NCBI GenBank assembly: GCA_019637095.1 | Contig: JAHBWG010000052.1 | Coordinates: 1-64,000, forward strand | DNA length: 64,000 bases | Source: Sandaracinaceae bacterium | Lineage (GTDB): Bacteria > Myxococcota_A > Polyangia > Polyangiales > Sandaracinaceae | Direction of reading: 5' to 3' | Shown here: positions 52,400 through 61,468 of the stretch, piece by piece | Numbering within the stretch: position 1 is the stretch's first letter | How the letters are laid out: the number at the start of each line of letters is the position of its first letter | The notes under the pieces: generated by a model | The model's input: the letters and a program-made list of their open reading frames with translations, nothing else | Databases searched by the model: none | Told to the model about the DNA's origin: nothing | Program-made: the position numbers and the translations under genes

Positions 52400-52918
52400 C
52401 CAGAGGTCGATGCCCGCACGAACCCCCATCGCTCTCGCATCGCTCTCGCCTTGCTCGCAGGCTGCTCTGCATCGACGCACGTCGACTGCGACGGGGGCAG
52501 GCCGGCCCCCAGGACGCGAGCGCTTCACTTGCTCGCGCGTGAGGTTCCGCAACACGTTCGCCTCGTCCGGCCTCTCGGTCGACTGGGCGCCCGGCGACCT
52601 GGACGAGCAGTACATCGAGGGCGGTCGGCAGCCCGTGGCGCACGCCGGCGCAACGACGACGCCCGCGTCCTCGGCGCCGGCGAGCCGCGCGCGCACGATC
52701 CAAGCATCCGCACACGCTTCCGAACCGGCGGGCGAAGGCGATCGATGCGCTGGTGTGTACGGCGGGCAGGGTCTCTGGCGCTCGGGCGGCCGCGCGATGA
52801 AGTCCAGCGGATCGAGCGAGGCGGCGTGAGCGCGGACGCGCGGACCCGAGGACGTCTTCGGACGTTGCACGACGCCTCGTCGACGGGAAGCTCCGCCCGC
52901 GCCGCGCGTAGTACTGCC
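52400..52918 (+). other. possible decayed lipoprotein gene and leader
   Basis: One plus frame reads IALALLAGCSASTHVDCDGG near 52440-52500, a lipoprotein signal; the adjacent frame then reads RFTCSRVRFRNTFASSGLSVDW and DEQYIEGG. This fits a small lipoprotein broken by a frame change, but no single reading is convincing. Confidence 0.35.
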
Positions 52919-54304
52919 ATGCGTCGATGGAGCGCCTTCGCGCTGCTCTTCGTCAGCGCCTGCGGGACGCCGGCGACGGCTGCCCCCAAGCTCGAGGCGC
53001 TCGCGCGGCTGTCGCGCTGCGCGGGACCGGAGGGGCTCGACGACTGCTCCCTCGAGCGCTTCGAAGAGACGTTCGCGGACCGGCTCCCGAGGCTGAGGGC
53101 GCATCGGGACGCGGTGGTCGAGCGATGGCGCGCGTCGCTCGAGGCCGGGAGCCACGCCGCCGCGTACGGGCTCGCCTGGGCGGACGACCGCGCGTCGCTG
53201 CCGGCGCTCCGGCGCGGCTTGCTCGAGGAGCGGTACTTCTACGGCTGGGAGTCGAGCGACGCCTTCACGATCGAGGCGCGGATGCGAGACGAGCAGTACC
53301 CGCGCCACCTCGCGCGCGTCCGCGCGATCGAGCACCTGAGCCGAGCGGACCTCGCCACCGCCGTCGGGCTCACGCCGGACGAGCGCGCGGCGCTGGTCCG
53401 CGACGCCTACGCCGAGGGCGAAGCGGGCGGGCCTCACGACGCCGCGCGATGGCTCCTCGCGCGGCTCGCGCCGGACGCGCTCGTCGCCGCCCCGCCGCGT
53501 CGGACCGATGTCGCGCCGCTCGCGATCCCGCCCGCGCTCGACGGCTGGGTGCTCGTCTCGCACGACTCCTTCGGGCACCACGACGTCTTCCCGATCGCCC
53601 GCGCGCACGCCGGCTCGCTCACGTCCTCCGATCCCATCGACGGCTGCGAGGTCCTGCCGGGCCGCGAGGTCACGCTCGACGGACGGTCGGTGACGCTCCC
53701 GACCGAGCTCCTCGACGACGAGGTCAACCGCTGCCTCGCGGAGCCGGAGGGGCTCGCGCGCGGGAGCTCGGTCACCGCGCTCGACCTCGATCTTCGAGGG
53801 CAACCGGTCGAGCTCGACCCCGCACAGCGCGCCCGCGCCGAGGCCCGGGCCTTGGAGGCGCTCGCCCGGAGCACCGGGGCCGACCCCGCGGACTTCGCCG
53901 GCACGGTCGACGAGGTCGTCGCGGTCGGGGACGGGACGCACACCCGCGTCGTGGTCCGCGCGCACGCCACGCCGCGACCGCGAACGATGGACGATCGCAC
54001 GATCCCTTGCGCCTCCGCGCTCTGCGCGGTCGCGCGACAGGGCGACGGCCCCGCCGCGTCGGTGGTCGCCGTGTTGGCCCTCGGCGACGGCCACACGCTC
54101 GATCTCGCGCTCGTCGTCCCGTCCTCCCCGGGCGGCTGCGGCGAGGCCGAGCACGACGAGGTGTCGTTCATCGGCGCGGTGCTCCTCGAGGGCGCCCCGC
54201 CGACCTTCGCGATCGAGCGCCGCTACTGCGACGGGTGGGAGGTCGAGCTCCACGCCGAGGGCGCGAGCCATCTCGTCGGGAACCGCGGCGGGAGCGCGAT
54301 CTGA
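52919..54304 (+). CDS. lipoprotein, unknown function
   Basis: 461 residues from ATG 52919. Signal with lipobox SAC (RRWSAFALLFVSACGTP). The N-terminal half is helical with a conserved-looking WADDRASLPALRRGL; the C-terminal half includes VAVLALGDGHTLDLALVVPSSPGGC and several paired cysteines (PIDGCEVLPG, NRCLAEPEG, DRTIPCASALCAVAR). No enzyme signature identified. The 229 bases after it hold no clear gene; a short minus-frame reading there (GAVTFIQRS) hints at an IS91-type remnant. Confidence 0.65.
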   Translation: MRRWSAFALLFVSACGTPATAAPKLEALARLSRCAGPEGLDDCSLERFEETFADRLPRLRAHRDAVVERWRASLEAGSHAAAYGLAWADDRASLPALRRGLLEERYFYGWESSDAFTIEARMRDEQYPRHLARVRAIEHLSRADLATAVGLTPDERAALVRDAYAEGEAGGPHDAARWLLARLAPDALVAAPPRRTDVAPLAIPPALDGWVLVSHDSFGHHDVFPIARAHAGSLTSSDPIDGCEVLPGREVTLDGRSVTLPTELLDDEVNRCLAEPEGLARGSSVTALDLDLRGQPVELDPAQRARAEARALEALARSTGADPADFAGTVDEVVAVGDGTHTRVVVRAHATPRPRTMDDRTIPCASALCAVARQGDGPAASVVAVLALGDGHTLDLALVVPSSPGGCGEAEHDEVSFIGAVLLEGAPPTFAIERRYCDGWEVELHAEGASHLVGNRGGSAI

Positions 54305-54533
54305 GCTTCGAGGCGGCGAACCGCGTTCGCCGCGCCGCAGATCGCGCTGCGCTGGATGAAGGTCACCGCGCCACGAGGGCGTCCTCGACGCTTCGCAAGC
54401 CAAGCTGACGCTTCGCGCGCCAGCGCAGCGAGCGCGTCGCGCGCCGACACGCCGCGAGCACGTCCGCGCACAGCGCCGGCGCGTAGGCCGAGCGCCCGCG
54501 GCCCGATGTCGCCCTGCGCTCGGGGAGGCCCCT

Positions 54534-55217
54534 TCAGCGGCCCGCGCCCGCGATCCCATACCGGGCGAGGCCCGGCAGGATCGTGGTCTCGACGACGGCG
54601 TCAGCAACGCGGGCCACGTCCCCGGCGCCGAGGATCCCGTAGCAACGCAAGTCGCGTGGCTCCCCTCCTCCGGGGGTCGGCTCCGCGGCCCGCGCAGCCT
54701 CGATCATCGCGGGGATCGACGGCGCGAGCCACGACACGTCCCCGCGCGCGGCCTCGATCGCGAGGTGGGCCCAGCCGAGGCGGCTGTGGCGAACCTCGTC
54801 CCGCAGGATCGCGTCGAGCCCCTCCGAGACCTCCGGCGTGGTCGCGTGCGGGCGCATCTCGATGAGCAGCGCGGTGCTGAGCGACTCGGTGACACACCCG
54901 AGCGCCACGCTCGCGTAGAGGGCGCGGCGCGCCGCGGATGCATCGCGCGGACCCAGCACCACGCCGCGGTCCGGCGAGAGCGGCGGCAGACCCGGCGCGA
55001 GCGCGTCGACGATCCGGCGGCAGTGCGCGGCGTGCCGGACCTCGTCGTCCGCGCAGCGCCGCGCGAGGGCCGCGAGCTCCGGCGAGGCCTCCGCTGCCTC
55101 GAGATCGGCGGCGAGGCGCGCGAAGACGGCGCTCACCTCGTGCTCGGTGCGCTCGCGGATGCGCCAGATCGCGGCGGCGATCGCCTCGTCGGTCAGCAGC
55201 TCGTCCCCCAGCAACAC
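54534..55217 (-). CDS. ferritin-like diiron protein
   Basis: 227 residues from GTG (55217), overlapping the end of the small lipoprotein gene by 25 bases. Four-helix pattern with metal ligands: RTEHEVSAVF, CADDEVRHAAHC (E-x-x-H) and AILRDEVRHSRLGW (second E-x-x-H). This is the diiron site of ferritin-like proteins. The substrate or storage role is unknown; an oxidase or rubrerythrin-type activity is possible. The late position of the second ExxH fits two pairs of helices. Confidence 0.75.
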   Translation of the reverse strand: MLLGDELLTDEAIAAAIWRIRERTEHEVSAVFARLAADLEAAEASPELAALARRCADDEVRHAAHCRRIVDALAPGLPPLSPDRGVVLGPRDASAARRALYASVALGCVTESLSTALLIEMRPHATTPEVSEGLDAILRDEVRHSRLGWAHLAIEAARGDVSWLAPSIPAMIEAARAAEPTPGGGEPRDLRCYGILGAGDVARVADAVVETTILPGLARYGIAGAGR

Positions 55218-55456
55218 ACCATGCCGGGCCGCGTCGCGCGCGTCCCGTCGGGCTGCGCCTCGCAGCACAGTTCGTTCGGGCACAGGCCACAGTCCGTGCC
55301 TTCGCCCGCGTCGACGTCGCTGGCCGCGTCGGTCGCGGCCACCACCGCATCCGTCGGCTCCTCGCCGGCGTCGCTCGCGAGGGTCGAGTCCACGCAGCCG
55401 AGCCCGAGCATCGCGCCCCCGACCACCAGCACCTGAAAGAGCTTCGAAGTGTCCAT
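55193..55456 (-). CDS. small cysteine-rich lipoprotein
   Basis: 87 residues; signal MDTSKLFQVLVVGGAMLGLG with lipobox LGC. Asp/Ala-rich linker then CGLCPNELCCEAQ and a C-terminal CCWGTSC. Overlaps the start of the ferritin-like gene by 25 bases, so the two are co-transcribed. The terminal cysteine cluster could bind metal, which would suit an iron or redox role with the ferritin-like partner; that is inference. Confidence 0.65.
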   Translation of the reverse strand: MDTSKLFQVLVVGGAMLGLGCVDSTLASDAGEEPTDAVVAATDAASDVDAGEGTDCGLCPNELCCEAQPDGTRATRPGMVCCWGTSC

Positions 55457-55710
55457 GCCTCACAGGATGCGCGCCCCGCGGGCCCTCAGGCAGTGCGCCC
55501 TTCGCAATGCGAGCCATTGGCGGAGGCTATGAAGCCGGGAGGTATGGGGCGGGTCGAACCGCTCGCGGACCCCGGTCGGCAGGGCGTCGGGCGCGCGCCG
55601 ATACCTCCGCTCGGTCCCGGCAGCTCGAGGTCTGTCGATGAACCTCCCGTCGCCCCGCGGCCGATGCGGGCCGTCCGCGGCGTTGCTCACCTCGACCCCG
55701 GCGCTCGGTC

Positions 55711-55730
55711 CGATTCGATTCGATTCGATT
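55711..55730. repeat. CGATT microsatellite (four units)
   Basis: Four perfect CGATT repeats downstream of the stop of the next cysteine-rich gene. It lies in a 290-base gap that otherwise shows no gene. Length could vary between isolates. Confidence 0.8.
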
Positions 55731-55748
55731 CAGCGACAGGCCTTCACT

Positions 55749-56243
55749 TCACTCGCAGGCGCCGGGGCCGTCCACCAACGGGCCGCCCGCGCCGCAGCGG
55801 TAGCGGCACGTCGTCCCGCTCTCGCAGGCGACCGTGCACGCGCCGAGGCAGGTGATCTCGCACATGGCGCGGTCGCGACAGTTCATCGCGGAGCGCGCGC
55901 CGATCTCGACGACGCAGGTGCTCGCGGTGCAACGAACGTTGCTGTCGTCGCCCGCGTAGAGCGTGCAGTCGGTGTCCTCGACGCACTCGAGGTTGCAGGC
56001 GTTCCCGCAGGCCGCGGCGCAGGTGGAGTCCTCGCGGCAGTGGAAGCGACAGCCGTCGCCGCACCGGAGCGCGCACTCGGAGCGCGAGGCGCAGGTGCAG
56101 TCGTCCGGGTTGGTGCACGTGCACGCCGGGCCGGGGCACGGCGGCAGGTCGGGCAGGACCGGCCCGGCGCTGCAGCCGGCGACGAGCGCCGCGCCGAGCG
56201 CGACGAGCAAGACGAGGAGGGAGGACGCGGAGGGGGCGTTCAT
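55749..56243 (-). CDS. cysteine-rich lipoprotein
   Basis: 164 residues. Signal with lipobox LVAGC. Dense cysteine pairs throughout (CPGPACTCTNPDDCTCASRSEC, CGDGCRFHCREDSTC, CGNACNLEC). The mature protein is likely a small, heavily disulfide-bonded surface protein. No family name known to me. A short divergent-free gap separates it from the next gene set. Confidence 0.7.
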   Translation of the reverse strand: MNAPSASSLLVLLVALGAALVAGCSAGPVLPDLPPCPGPACTCTNPDDCTCASRSECALRCGDGCRFHCREDSTCAAACGNACNLECVEDTDCTLYAGDDSNVRCTASTCVVEIGARSAMNCRDRAMCEITCLGACTVACESGTTCRYRCGAGGPLVDGPGACE

Positions 56244-56294
56244 GGCCCATGAGTCACCAATGGGCGGCGCCGTGATCAGAAAAAACGGGAGGGG

Positions 56295-56840
56295 TCAGCA
56301 CGCGTCCGCCGCGACACAGACGAGATCGAGGGGGCGGCCCGGGTAACCGCAGCACGCCGACGCGCAGGCGTCGCACGCCTCGACGGGGACGAAGGCGCGG
56401 CAGCGCCCGTCCACGCAGACCTGATCGGACCCGCACGGGCGGCCGCACTCCCCGCAGTGGAGCGGGTGGCGCGAGACGTCGACGCAGCCATCTTCGCACT
56501 CGAGGCGTCCCGCCGCGCACGTCGCGACGCACGCGCCGTCCTCGCAGCGCGCCGGGCAGTCGATCCGGTCGGCGCCGCAGCGATCGCCGTCCGCGTCCAC
56601 GTCGACGCACCGCTCGCCGATCCGCACGAGGCGCTCGCGACACACGCACGCGCCGGCGACGCAGTACTCGTCGTCCTCGCACCGGCGCGCGTCGTCGCCG
56701 CACCGGCGCGGATCGCGCGCCCGCAGATCGGCGCCGGCGTCGCGCGGCGCGCAGGCGTCGCACCCGCCGAACAGGTCGACGCGCTGCTCGCCGCAGCCCG
56801 CGAACAGCACGAGCGCCGCCGCGATCGTCGCGCGCCTCAC
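56295..56840 (-). CDS. cysteine-rich lipoprotein of the first sigma/FecR locus
   Basis: 181 residues from a GTG overlapping the FecR gene stop by 4 bases. Lipobox LFAGC; cysteine modules include CDACAPRDAG, CEDDEYCVAGACVCRE and CEDGCVDVSRHPLHCGECGRPCG, resembling the modules of the long cysteine-repeat lipoprotein at 33.7-35.3 kb. As last gene of the sigma/FecR operon it may be its output or sensory partner on the surface. Confidence 0.75.
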   Translation of the reverse strand: MRRATIAAALVLFAGCGEQRVDLFGGCDACAPRDAGADLRARDPRRCGDDARRCEDDEYCVAGACVCRERLVRIGERCVDVDADGDRCGADRIDCPARCEDGACVATCAAGRLECEDGCVDVSRHPLHCGECGRPCGSDQVCVDGRCRAFVPVEACDACASACCGYPGRPLDLVCVAADAC

Positions 56841-58104
56841 GGCGCCTCGGCCGCCGCGCGCGCCTGCGGCGAGCCCGGGAAGCGCGCCCGCAGGCGCGCG
56901 AGCGCGGCCTCCGCCGCCCGCGGCTCGCCGAGCGCGCGCGCCGCCTCGGCCTCGATCCACAGGGCCTCCGCCGCGAGCCGGCCGTCGGGGAAGCGGCGCT
57001 GGTGGGCGCGCGTCGCCTCGCGCGCGCCGGCGGCGTCTCCGCCGCGGAGCGTGAGCCGCGCGAGCCGGATCCACGCGGCCTCGGCGAGCGCGCCGGAGCC
57101 CGCGCCGACGGACTCGAACAGCGCGCGCGCCTCCGCGCGCTCGCCGGATCGCCACCGCGCCTCGGCGCGCGCGAGGCGCGCGTGCGGGTCCTCGTCCTCG
57201 TCAGCGTGCGGCGCGTCGCGCGCGGCGCGCTTCGACGCGCGCGGACGGCCGTCACTGAGCGCGGGCTCCGGCGCGTCGAGCGCGCGCGGCGCCGGCTCGC
57301 CCGATCCCTCTGCTCCCTCTGCTCCCTCTGCGCGCGCGCTCGTGGGCGCGTCGGCGGCGGCCAGCGGGCCGCCCCGGATCCACCGCTCGCCGGTGCGCAG
57401 GTGCAGCTCGCGCTCCTCGGGCGCGCGCACCACGACGTGCCCGTGCGCGACGCGCACCTCGACGTCGGTCGACGAGCGGCGCACCTCGAAGCGCGTCCCG
57501 CGCACCTCGACGGTGACCTCGCCGGCGCGCACGCGCAGGGTCCCGCCCCCGAGGTCGCGCGCGTGCACGTCCACGGTGCCCTCGCCGAGGACGAGCTCCG
57601 TGGTGCAGCCGTCCGCCGCGCCGAGCGCGAGCGGCGCGTCTGCCGACGCCTCGCCGCGAGGGCCGAGCGCGACGCGATCCTCCACGACGCGCGCGGCCGG
57701 CCACGCGGCGCACGCGGGGAGCGATCCCGGCGCGCGCGGCGGCGCGCTCGGCGGCTCCCCGCGACCGAAGAGCCCCCACGCGACCGCCGCCGCGGCGCGA
57801 CACCGAAACGCCACGCCGAGCGCGAGGGGCGCGCAGGCGCCGCGCGGAACGCCGCCACCGCCTCGGCCTCGACGCGCGCCAAGATCCGCGCCCGCGCGGC
57901 GTCGTCGAGGCGCGGCGCGCCGAGGGTGGCCAGCTCGTGGAGCCGGTCGCGCAGATCGTCCTCGTCCGCGGCCGCGGCGACGAGCGCCGGGCCCTCGGCC
58001 TCGACGCGCGCGAGCGCGCGGGAGCGCGCCTCCGCGCTCAGGCGCGGCGCCGCGTCGTCGGCGAGCGCGGCGAGGCGCCGCCGGAGCGCGTCGTCGTCGC
58101 TCAC
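56837..58104 (-). CDS. FecR-domain/TPR membrane protein (anti-sigma type), frame change
   Basis: The GTGA at 58104 overlaps the sigma-factor stop and begins SDDDALRRRLAALADDAAPRL, then DRLHELATLGAPRLDDAARARIL, an anti-sigma-like cytoplasmic head. Near 57,800 a one-base change in a GC-rich stretch is needed to enter the next frame, where CRAAAAVAWGLFGRG (short membrane helix), a FecR domain (VEVRGTRFEVRRSSTDVEVRV) and a C-terminal TPR region follow, ending at 56837. The second locus encodes the same plan in one frame, which supports a frame error or mutation here. Should bind the ECF sigma factor and relay envelope signals. Confidence 0.72.
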
Positions 58105-58688
58105 CGGTCCTCCAACAGCGCCCGGACGCGCGGGCTCGCCATGAGCTCGTGGCGCGCGGCGTGGATGCGCGAGCGGACCGTGTGGACGGGGGCCTCCGTC
58201 AGCTCGGCGATCTCCTCGGGGCTCATCCCGTCGAGCGCCCAGAGCGTGAAGGCGACCCGCTTCTTGGGCGTGAGCCGGTCGAGCGCGGCGTGCAGCAACC
58301 GGAAGCGCTCCTGCGCGGCGACCCTCGCCTCGGGTCCCACCTCGGGGGACGCGGCGTCCTCGTCCGACAGGGGCGCGCGCCGCGCGTCGAACGCGCTCGG
58401 GCGCAGCGCGCGCCGCGCCACGCGGACCGTGATGCCGCCGACGAACGTCGAGAACCGGCTCTCCTCGCGGAACGCGGGGAGCGCGCGGCACAGCTCCAGG
58501 AACACGCTCTGGACGAGGTCCTCGAAGTCGCGGCGCGGGCCCAGGATGCGGCCGAGCAGCCGCTCGACGCGCGGGAGCTCGCGCTCGGCCAACGCGCGCA
58601 GCGCGGGCCCGTCGCCGGCCTTCGCGCGGCGCACGAGGTCGGCCTCCGAGCCAGCGAGCGCGAGCGACACCGGGGCGGGCACGCTCAT
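58101..58688 (-). CDS. ECF sigma factor (first locus)
   Basis: 195 residues from ATG 58688. Sigma region 2 (LVRRAKAGDGPALRALAE, FEDLVQSVFLELCRALPAF) and region 4 (LDRLTPKKRVAFTLWALDGMSPEEIAELTEAPVHTVRSRIHAAR) are evident. Overlaps the FecR gene. It presumably directs transcription of envelope genes when released by the FecR/anti-sigma protein. Lies 43 bases downstream of the secreted-protein gene on the same strand. Confidence 0.92.
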   Translation of the reverse strand: MSVPAPVSLALAGSEADLVRRAKAGDGPALRALAERELPRVERLLGRILGPRRDFEDLVQSVFLELCRALPAFREESRFSTFVGGITVRVARRALRPSAFDARRAPLSDEDAASPEVGPEARVAAQERFRLLHAALDRLTPKKRVAFTLWALDGMSPEEIAELTEAPVHTVRSRIHAARHELMASPRVRALLEDR

Positions 58689-58731
58689 GAGTCGCCCGAC
58701 GCGCCCGCCGCGATCAGAGAAAACGCCCCGG

Positions 58732-59781
58732 TCACTCGAAGCACCACGCGAGCCCGAGCCGCCCCCCGACCCGCACCGGCCCCTCGGCGAGGACGCGCGC
58801 GCCGTCGGCGACGAGGGTGACCGGCGCCGGCAGCACGTCCGCCCCGAGCTCGAGCGTGAGCTCGAGCCCCGCCACCAGCGGCTGGCGCCCCTCGAGCGAG
58901 ACCCCGAGGTGCCAGCCCGCGCGCGCGTGCTCCCCACCCTGCGTTCCGTCGGCGCGCGAGGCGCTCGCGACGACCGCCGCCGCCCCCGCGCGCGCGTGGC
59001 CGAGGAGGCGCGTGCGCGCCGGCCCGAGCTCGCCGCCGACGCTGATCCGTGCGCCCACCTCGTAGCGCGCGTAGCGCACGTCGAGGCCCTCCGACGTCGC
59101 CGCGTATGCGCCGAGCCCCGACGCGTAGAGCGCGCCGCCGACGACCCACCCCTCGCCGTCGGGACGGCCCACGAGCTCGACGAAGAGCGCCGGCTGCGCG
59201 AGCCACGGCCCGCCCGCGCTCGCCGCTCCCCACACCTCCGCGCCCACGCCCACCGTGACCGCGAGCGCCGCGGGCGCGCTCCGGGCCTCGCGGGTCGTCG
59301 GCGCCGGCGCCGGCTGCGCCGGTGGCTCGGGCGCCGGATCGGGCGCCGGATCCGGCGCGGGCGGCGCTGGCTCGACCGTCGCGCCGACGCTCCGCGGATC
59401 GGCGCCCGTCCGCGCGACCTCGAGGAGCTCGGCGGCCACCACCGCGAGCGCGTAGCCGTCCTCTTGCGCCTCGAAGCGCCGCTCGAGCGTGACGCCGGTG
59501 CGCCGCGACCAGACCCGCACGAGCGGCGCGTCGGCGTCGACGGTGTCGATGGTGACGAGCCAATCGACGTCCGCCGGGATCGTCGGGGGCGCCTCGTCGA
59601 ACCGACGCGCCGCGTCGAGCGCGACGAACGTCGCGAAGGCGCCGGCTGCCTCCGCCGCGCGCGCGCCGCGCGTGACCAGCGCCACCGCGTCGCTCGTCTG
59701 CGCGCGCGCGATCCCGCCGCCGAGCAGCACCACCGCGAGAGCACCGATCCACTTGGAGCGCCGAGAAGCCTCGGAGCGCAA
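58732..59781 (-). CDS. exported beta-rich protein of the first sigma/FecR locus
   Basis: About 349 residues from TTG 59781; only TTG starts are available (also 59865), and the chosen one precedes the signal KWIGALAVVLLGGGIARAQ directly. The N-terminal part (RRTGVTLERRFEAQEDGYALAVVAAELLEVA) matches the protein at 62526 in pattern. A Pro-rich PAPDPAPDPAPEPPAQP linker and a beta-barrel-like C-terminus (RYARYEVGARISVGGEL, GRLGLAWCFE) follow. Likely an outer-membrane component of the signalling module. Confidence 0.65.
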   Translation of the reverse strand: MRSEASRRSKWIGALAVVLLGGGIARAQTSDAVALVTRGARAAEAAGAFATFVALDAARRFDEAPPTIPADVDWLVTIDTVDADAPLVRVWSRRTGVTLERRFEAQEDGYALAVVAAELLEVARTGADPRSVGATVEPAPPAPDPAPDPAPEPPAQPAPAPTTREARSAPAALAVTVGVGAEVWGAASAGGPWLAQPALFVELVGRPDGEGWVVGGALYASGLGAYAATSEGLDVRYARYEVGARISVGGELGPARTRLLGHARAGAAAVVASASRADGTQGGEHARAGWHLGVSLEGRQPLVAGLELTLELGADVLPAPVTLVADGARVLAEGPVRVGGRLGLAWCFE

Positions 59782-59961
59782 CGGGCTTCTGGCGTGGTCC
59801 GACGCGACGAGGAGCGGCGGGCCGCGCCGGGAACCCCTTCCGCCCGCGGATGCCGGCGGTCTCAAAGGAATCGGTACTCTCCTGCCCAGCGCGCCACGCG
59901 CTCGAACCGTAACGCGGCGACGACGCCACGGCAGCCTCGTCGGCGCGCGCCGTGACGCCGG

Positions 59962-60615
59962 TCAGATGCCGTGTGGCTCGGCGCGCAGCGGCGAGAGGAT
60001 GACGAGCGCCCCGTTCGTGCACCACGCGCTGAGGTAGTGGTAGGCGCCGTCCTCCGTGTCCGCCCGGACCCGGCCTTCGCACAAGCTCGCGCCGGTGCAG
60101 GGGTCGCCGGCGAAGCCCGCGGCGAGCGCGGCGTCGCACCCGCCCGGCGCGTCGAGCGACCAGGACGCCGACGACGCGGGGTCGCGCGGCGCGCTCGCGC
60201 CCGGGCACAGGTGCATCCGAACCGAGCTGACCTCGATCTCCCCGGTGTCCGGCGAGACGAAGTGGCTGCAGTTCACCTCGGCGCGGAGGCAGTCGTCCTC
60301 GACCATCCGCGCGGGCTCGGGCGCGACGCACGCGTCCTCGAGGACCATGGTCTCGGTGTGGCGCGTGAGGCGGCCGCTCACGCAGAGCGCCAGCTCGTAG
60401 ACGTAGCTGGTGGGCAGCGGCTCGCCGCAGCCGCCGACCCCTTCGCCGAAGTCGCACGGCTCGTTCGTGCGCCCGTACCGCAGCGCGGCCGTGCAGTCCG
60501 TCCACGGCCCGCCGCGCGCCGACTCGTCCGTCTCGAGCGCGTCGTGCGTGGCGGGCTCGAGGCATCCGTCGACGCCGAGGAGCGCGAGCGCGAAGAGGAG
60601 GGTGTGCTTCATCAT
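59962..60615 (-). CDS. cysteine-containing lipoprotein between the two sigma loci
   Basis: 217 residues; two ATGs at the start (60615). Signal with lipobox DGC (LLFALALLGVDGCLEP). Several cysteines (CTAALRYG, NEPCDFGEGVGGC, NCSHFVSPDTGEIE, CEGRVRADT, YLSAWCTNG). Sits between the two head-to-head sigma/FecR loci and could belong to either. No known family. Confidence 0.65.
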   Translation of the reverse strand: MMKHTLLFALALLGVDGCLEPATHDALETDESARGGPWTDCTAALRYGRTNEPCDFGEGVGGCGEPLPTSYVYELALCVSGRLTRHTETMVLEDACVAPEPARMVEDDCLRAEVNCSHFVSPDTGEIEVSSVRMHLCPGASAPRDPASSASWSLDAPGGCDAALAAGFAGDPCTGASLCEGRVRADTEDGAYHYLSAWCTNGALVILSPLRAEPHGI

Positions 60616-60859
60616 GTTCGTGACCAGGCCTTTCGCATGCCGGGGCGCCGTTCGCCGCGGTCGACGGGCAGGGCCGGCCCAGCGCTCGAGCGGCTCAAGT
60701 CTCTTCATTCGAGCCGGTTGCGGGCGCCCGTGGCCCCATTCCGAGATGACCCACTCGGCGAGCCGCGAACGATCCGCACCGTCCGCGCATCGAGTGGGGC
60801 GTGAGACCGGCGGGCGCGATGGCGAGCCGGTTCGGGGCGCTGGAGGCCCCGACCTCGTG

Positions 60860-61468
60860 ATGAGCACGCGCATCTCCCGGATCCCTGCCGCGCCGCCGCA
60901 GGTCGAGCCGCTGCGGGCGGAGCCGATCACGGACGCGGAGCTCGTGCGCCGCGCGCTCGAAGGCGACCGCTGGGCCGAGGGCGCGATCTACCGCCGCTAC
61001 GCGCCGCTCGTCGCGAACCTCGCGGGGCGTCTGCTCGCGCGGCACGCCGACGCGATGGACGTGCTGCAGGACGTGTTCGTCGGAGCGCTCGGCGAGCTCG
61101 GCGCGCTGCGCGATCCGAACGCGCTCCGGCCCTGGCTGCTGCGTCGCACCGTGCGGCAGGTCCACCGCGTGTTCCGGCGCCGCCGGCTCCGGCGCGTGCT
61201 CGGGCTCGACCGCGGCGAGATCGACCTCCCGCTCGACGCGCTCGCCGACCCGAGCGCCTCGCCCGAGACGCACGCCGAGCTCGCGCGGATCGCGCGCGTG
61301 CTCGCGACGCTCTCCGACCGGCAGCGGATCGCGTGGGTGCTGCACCGGGTCGAGGGCGAGACGCTGCCCGCCGTCGCCGACGCGTGCGGGGTCTCGCTCG
61401 CCACCGTCAAGCGCGAGATCGCCGCGGCGCAGCTCACGCTCGAGGCCCACGCGCGGAGGAGCCGATGA
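60860..61468 (+). CDS. ECF sigma factor (second locus)
   Basis: 202 residues from ATG 60860. Region 2 (LVRRALEGDRWAEGAIYRRYAPLVANLAG, DAMDVLQDVFVGALGELGALRD) and region 4 (LATLSDRQRIAWVLHRVEGETLPAVADACGVSLATVKREIAAAQ) are clear. Its stop overlaps the FecR-type ATG by 4 bases. It is a paralogue of the sigma factor at 58101 in arrangement, though its sequence is quite diverged. Confidence 0.92.
   Translation: MSTRISRIPAAPPQVEPLRAEPITDAELVRRALEGDRWAEGAIYRRYAPLVANLAGRLLARHADAMDVLQDVFVGALGELGALRDPNALRPWLLRRTVRQVHRVFRRRRLRRVLGLDRGEIDLPLDALADPSASPETHAELARIARVLATLSDRQRIAWVLHRVEGETLPAVADACGVSLATVKREIAAAQLTLEAHARRSR

Noticed and set aside
52410-52829. 139-codon plus reading as a gene
   Set aside because: It has no ribosome site, and the lipoprotein-like signal is in another frame; reported only as possible decay.
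54346-54372. Minus-frame GAVTFIQRS resembling an IS91-type transposase
   Set aside because: Only nine residues match and no other part of the transposase is visible.
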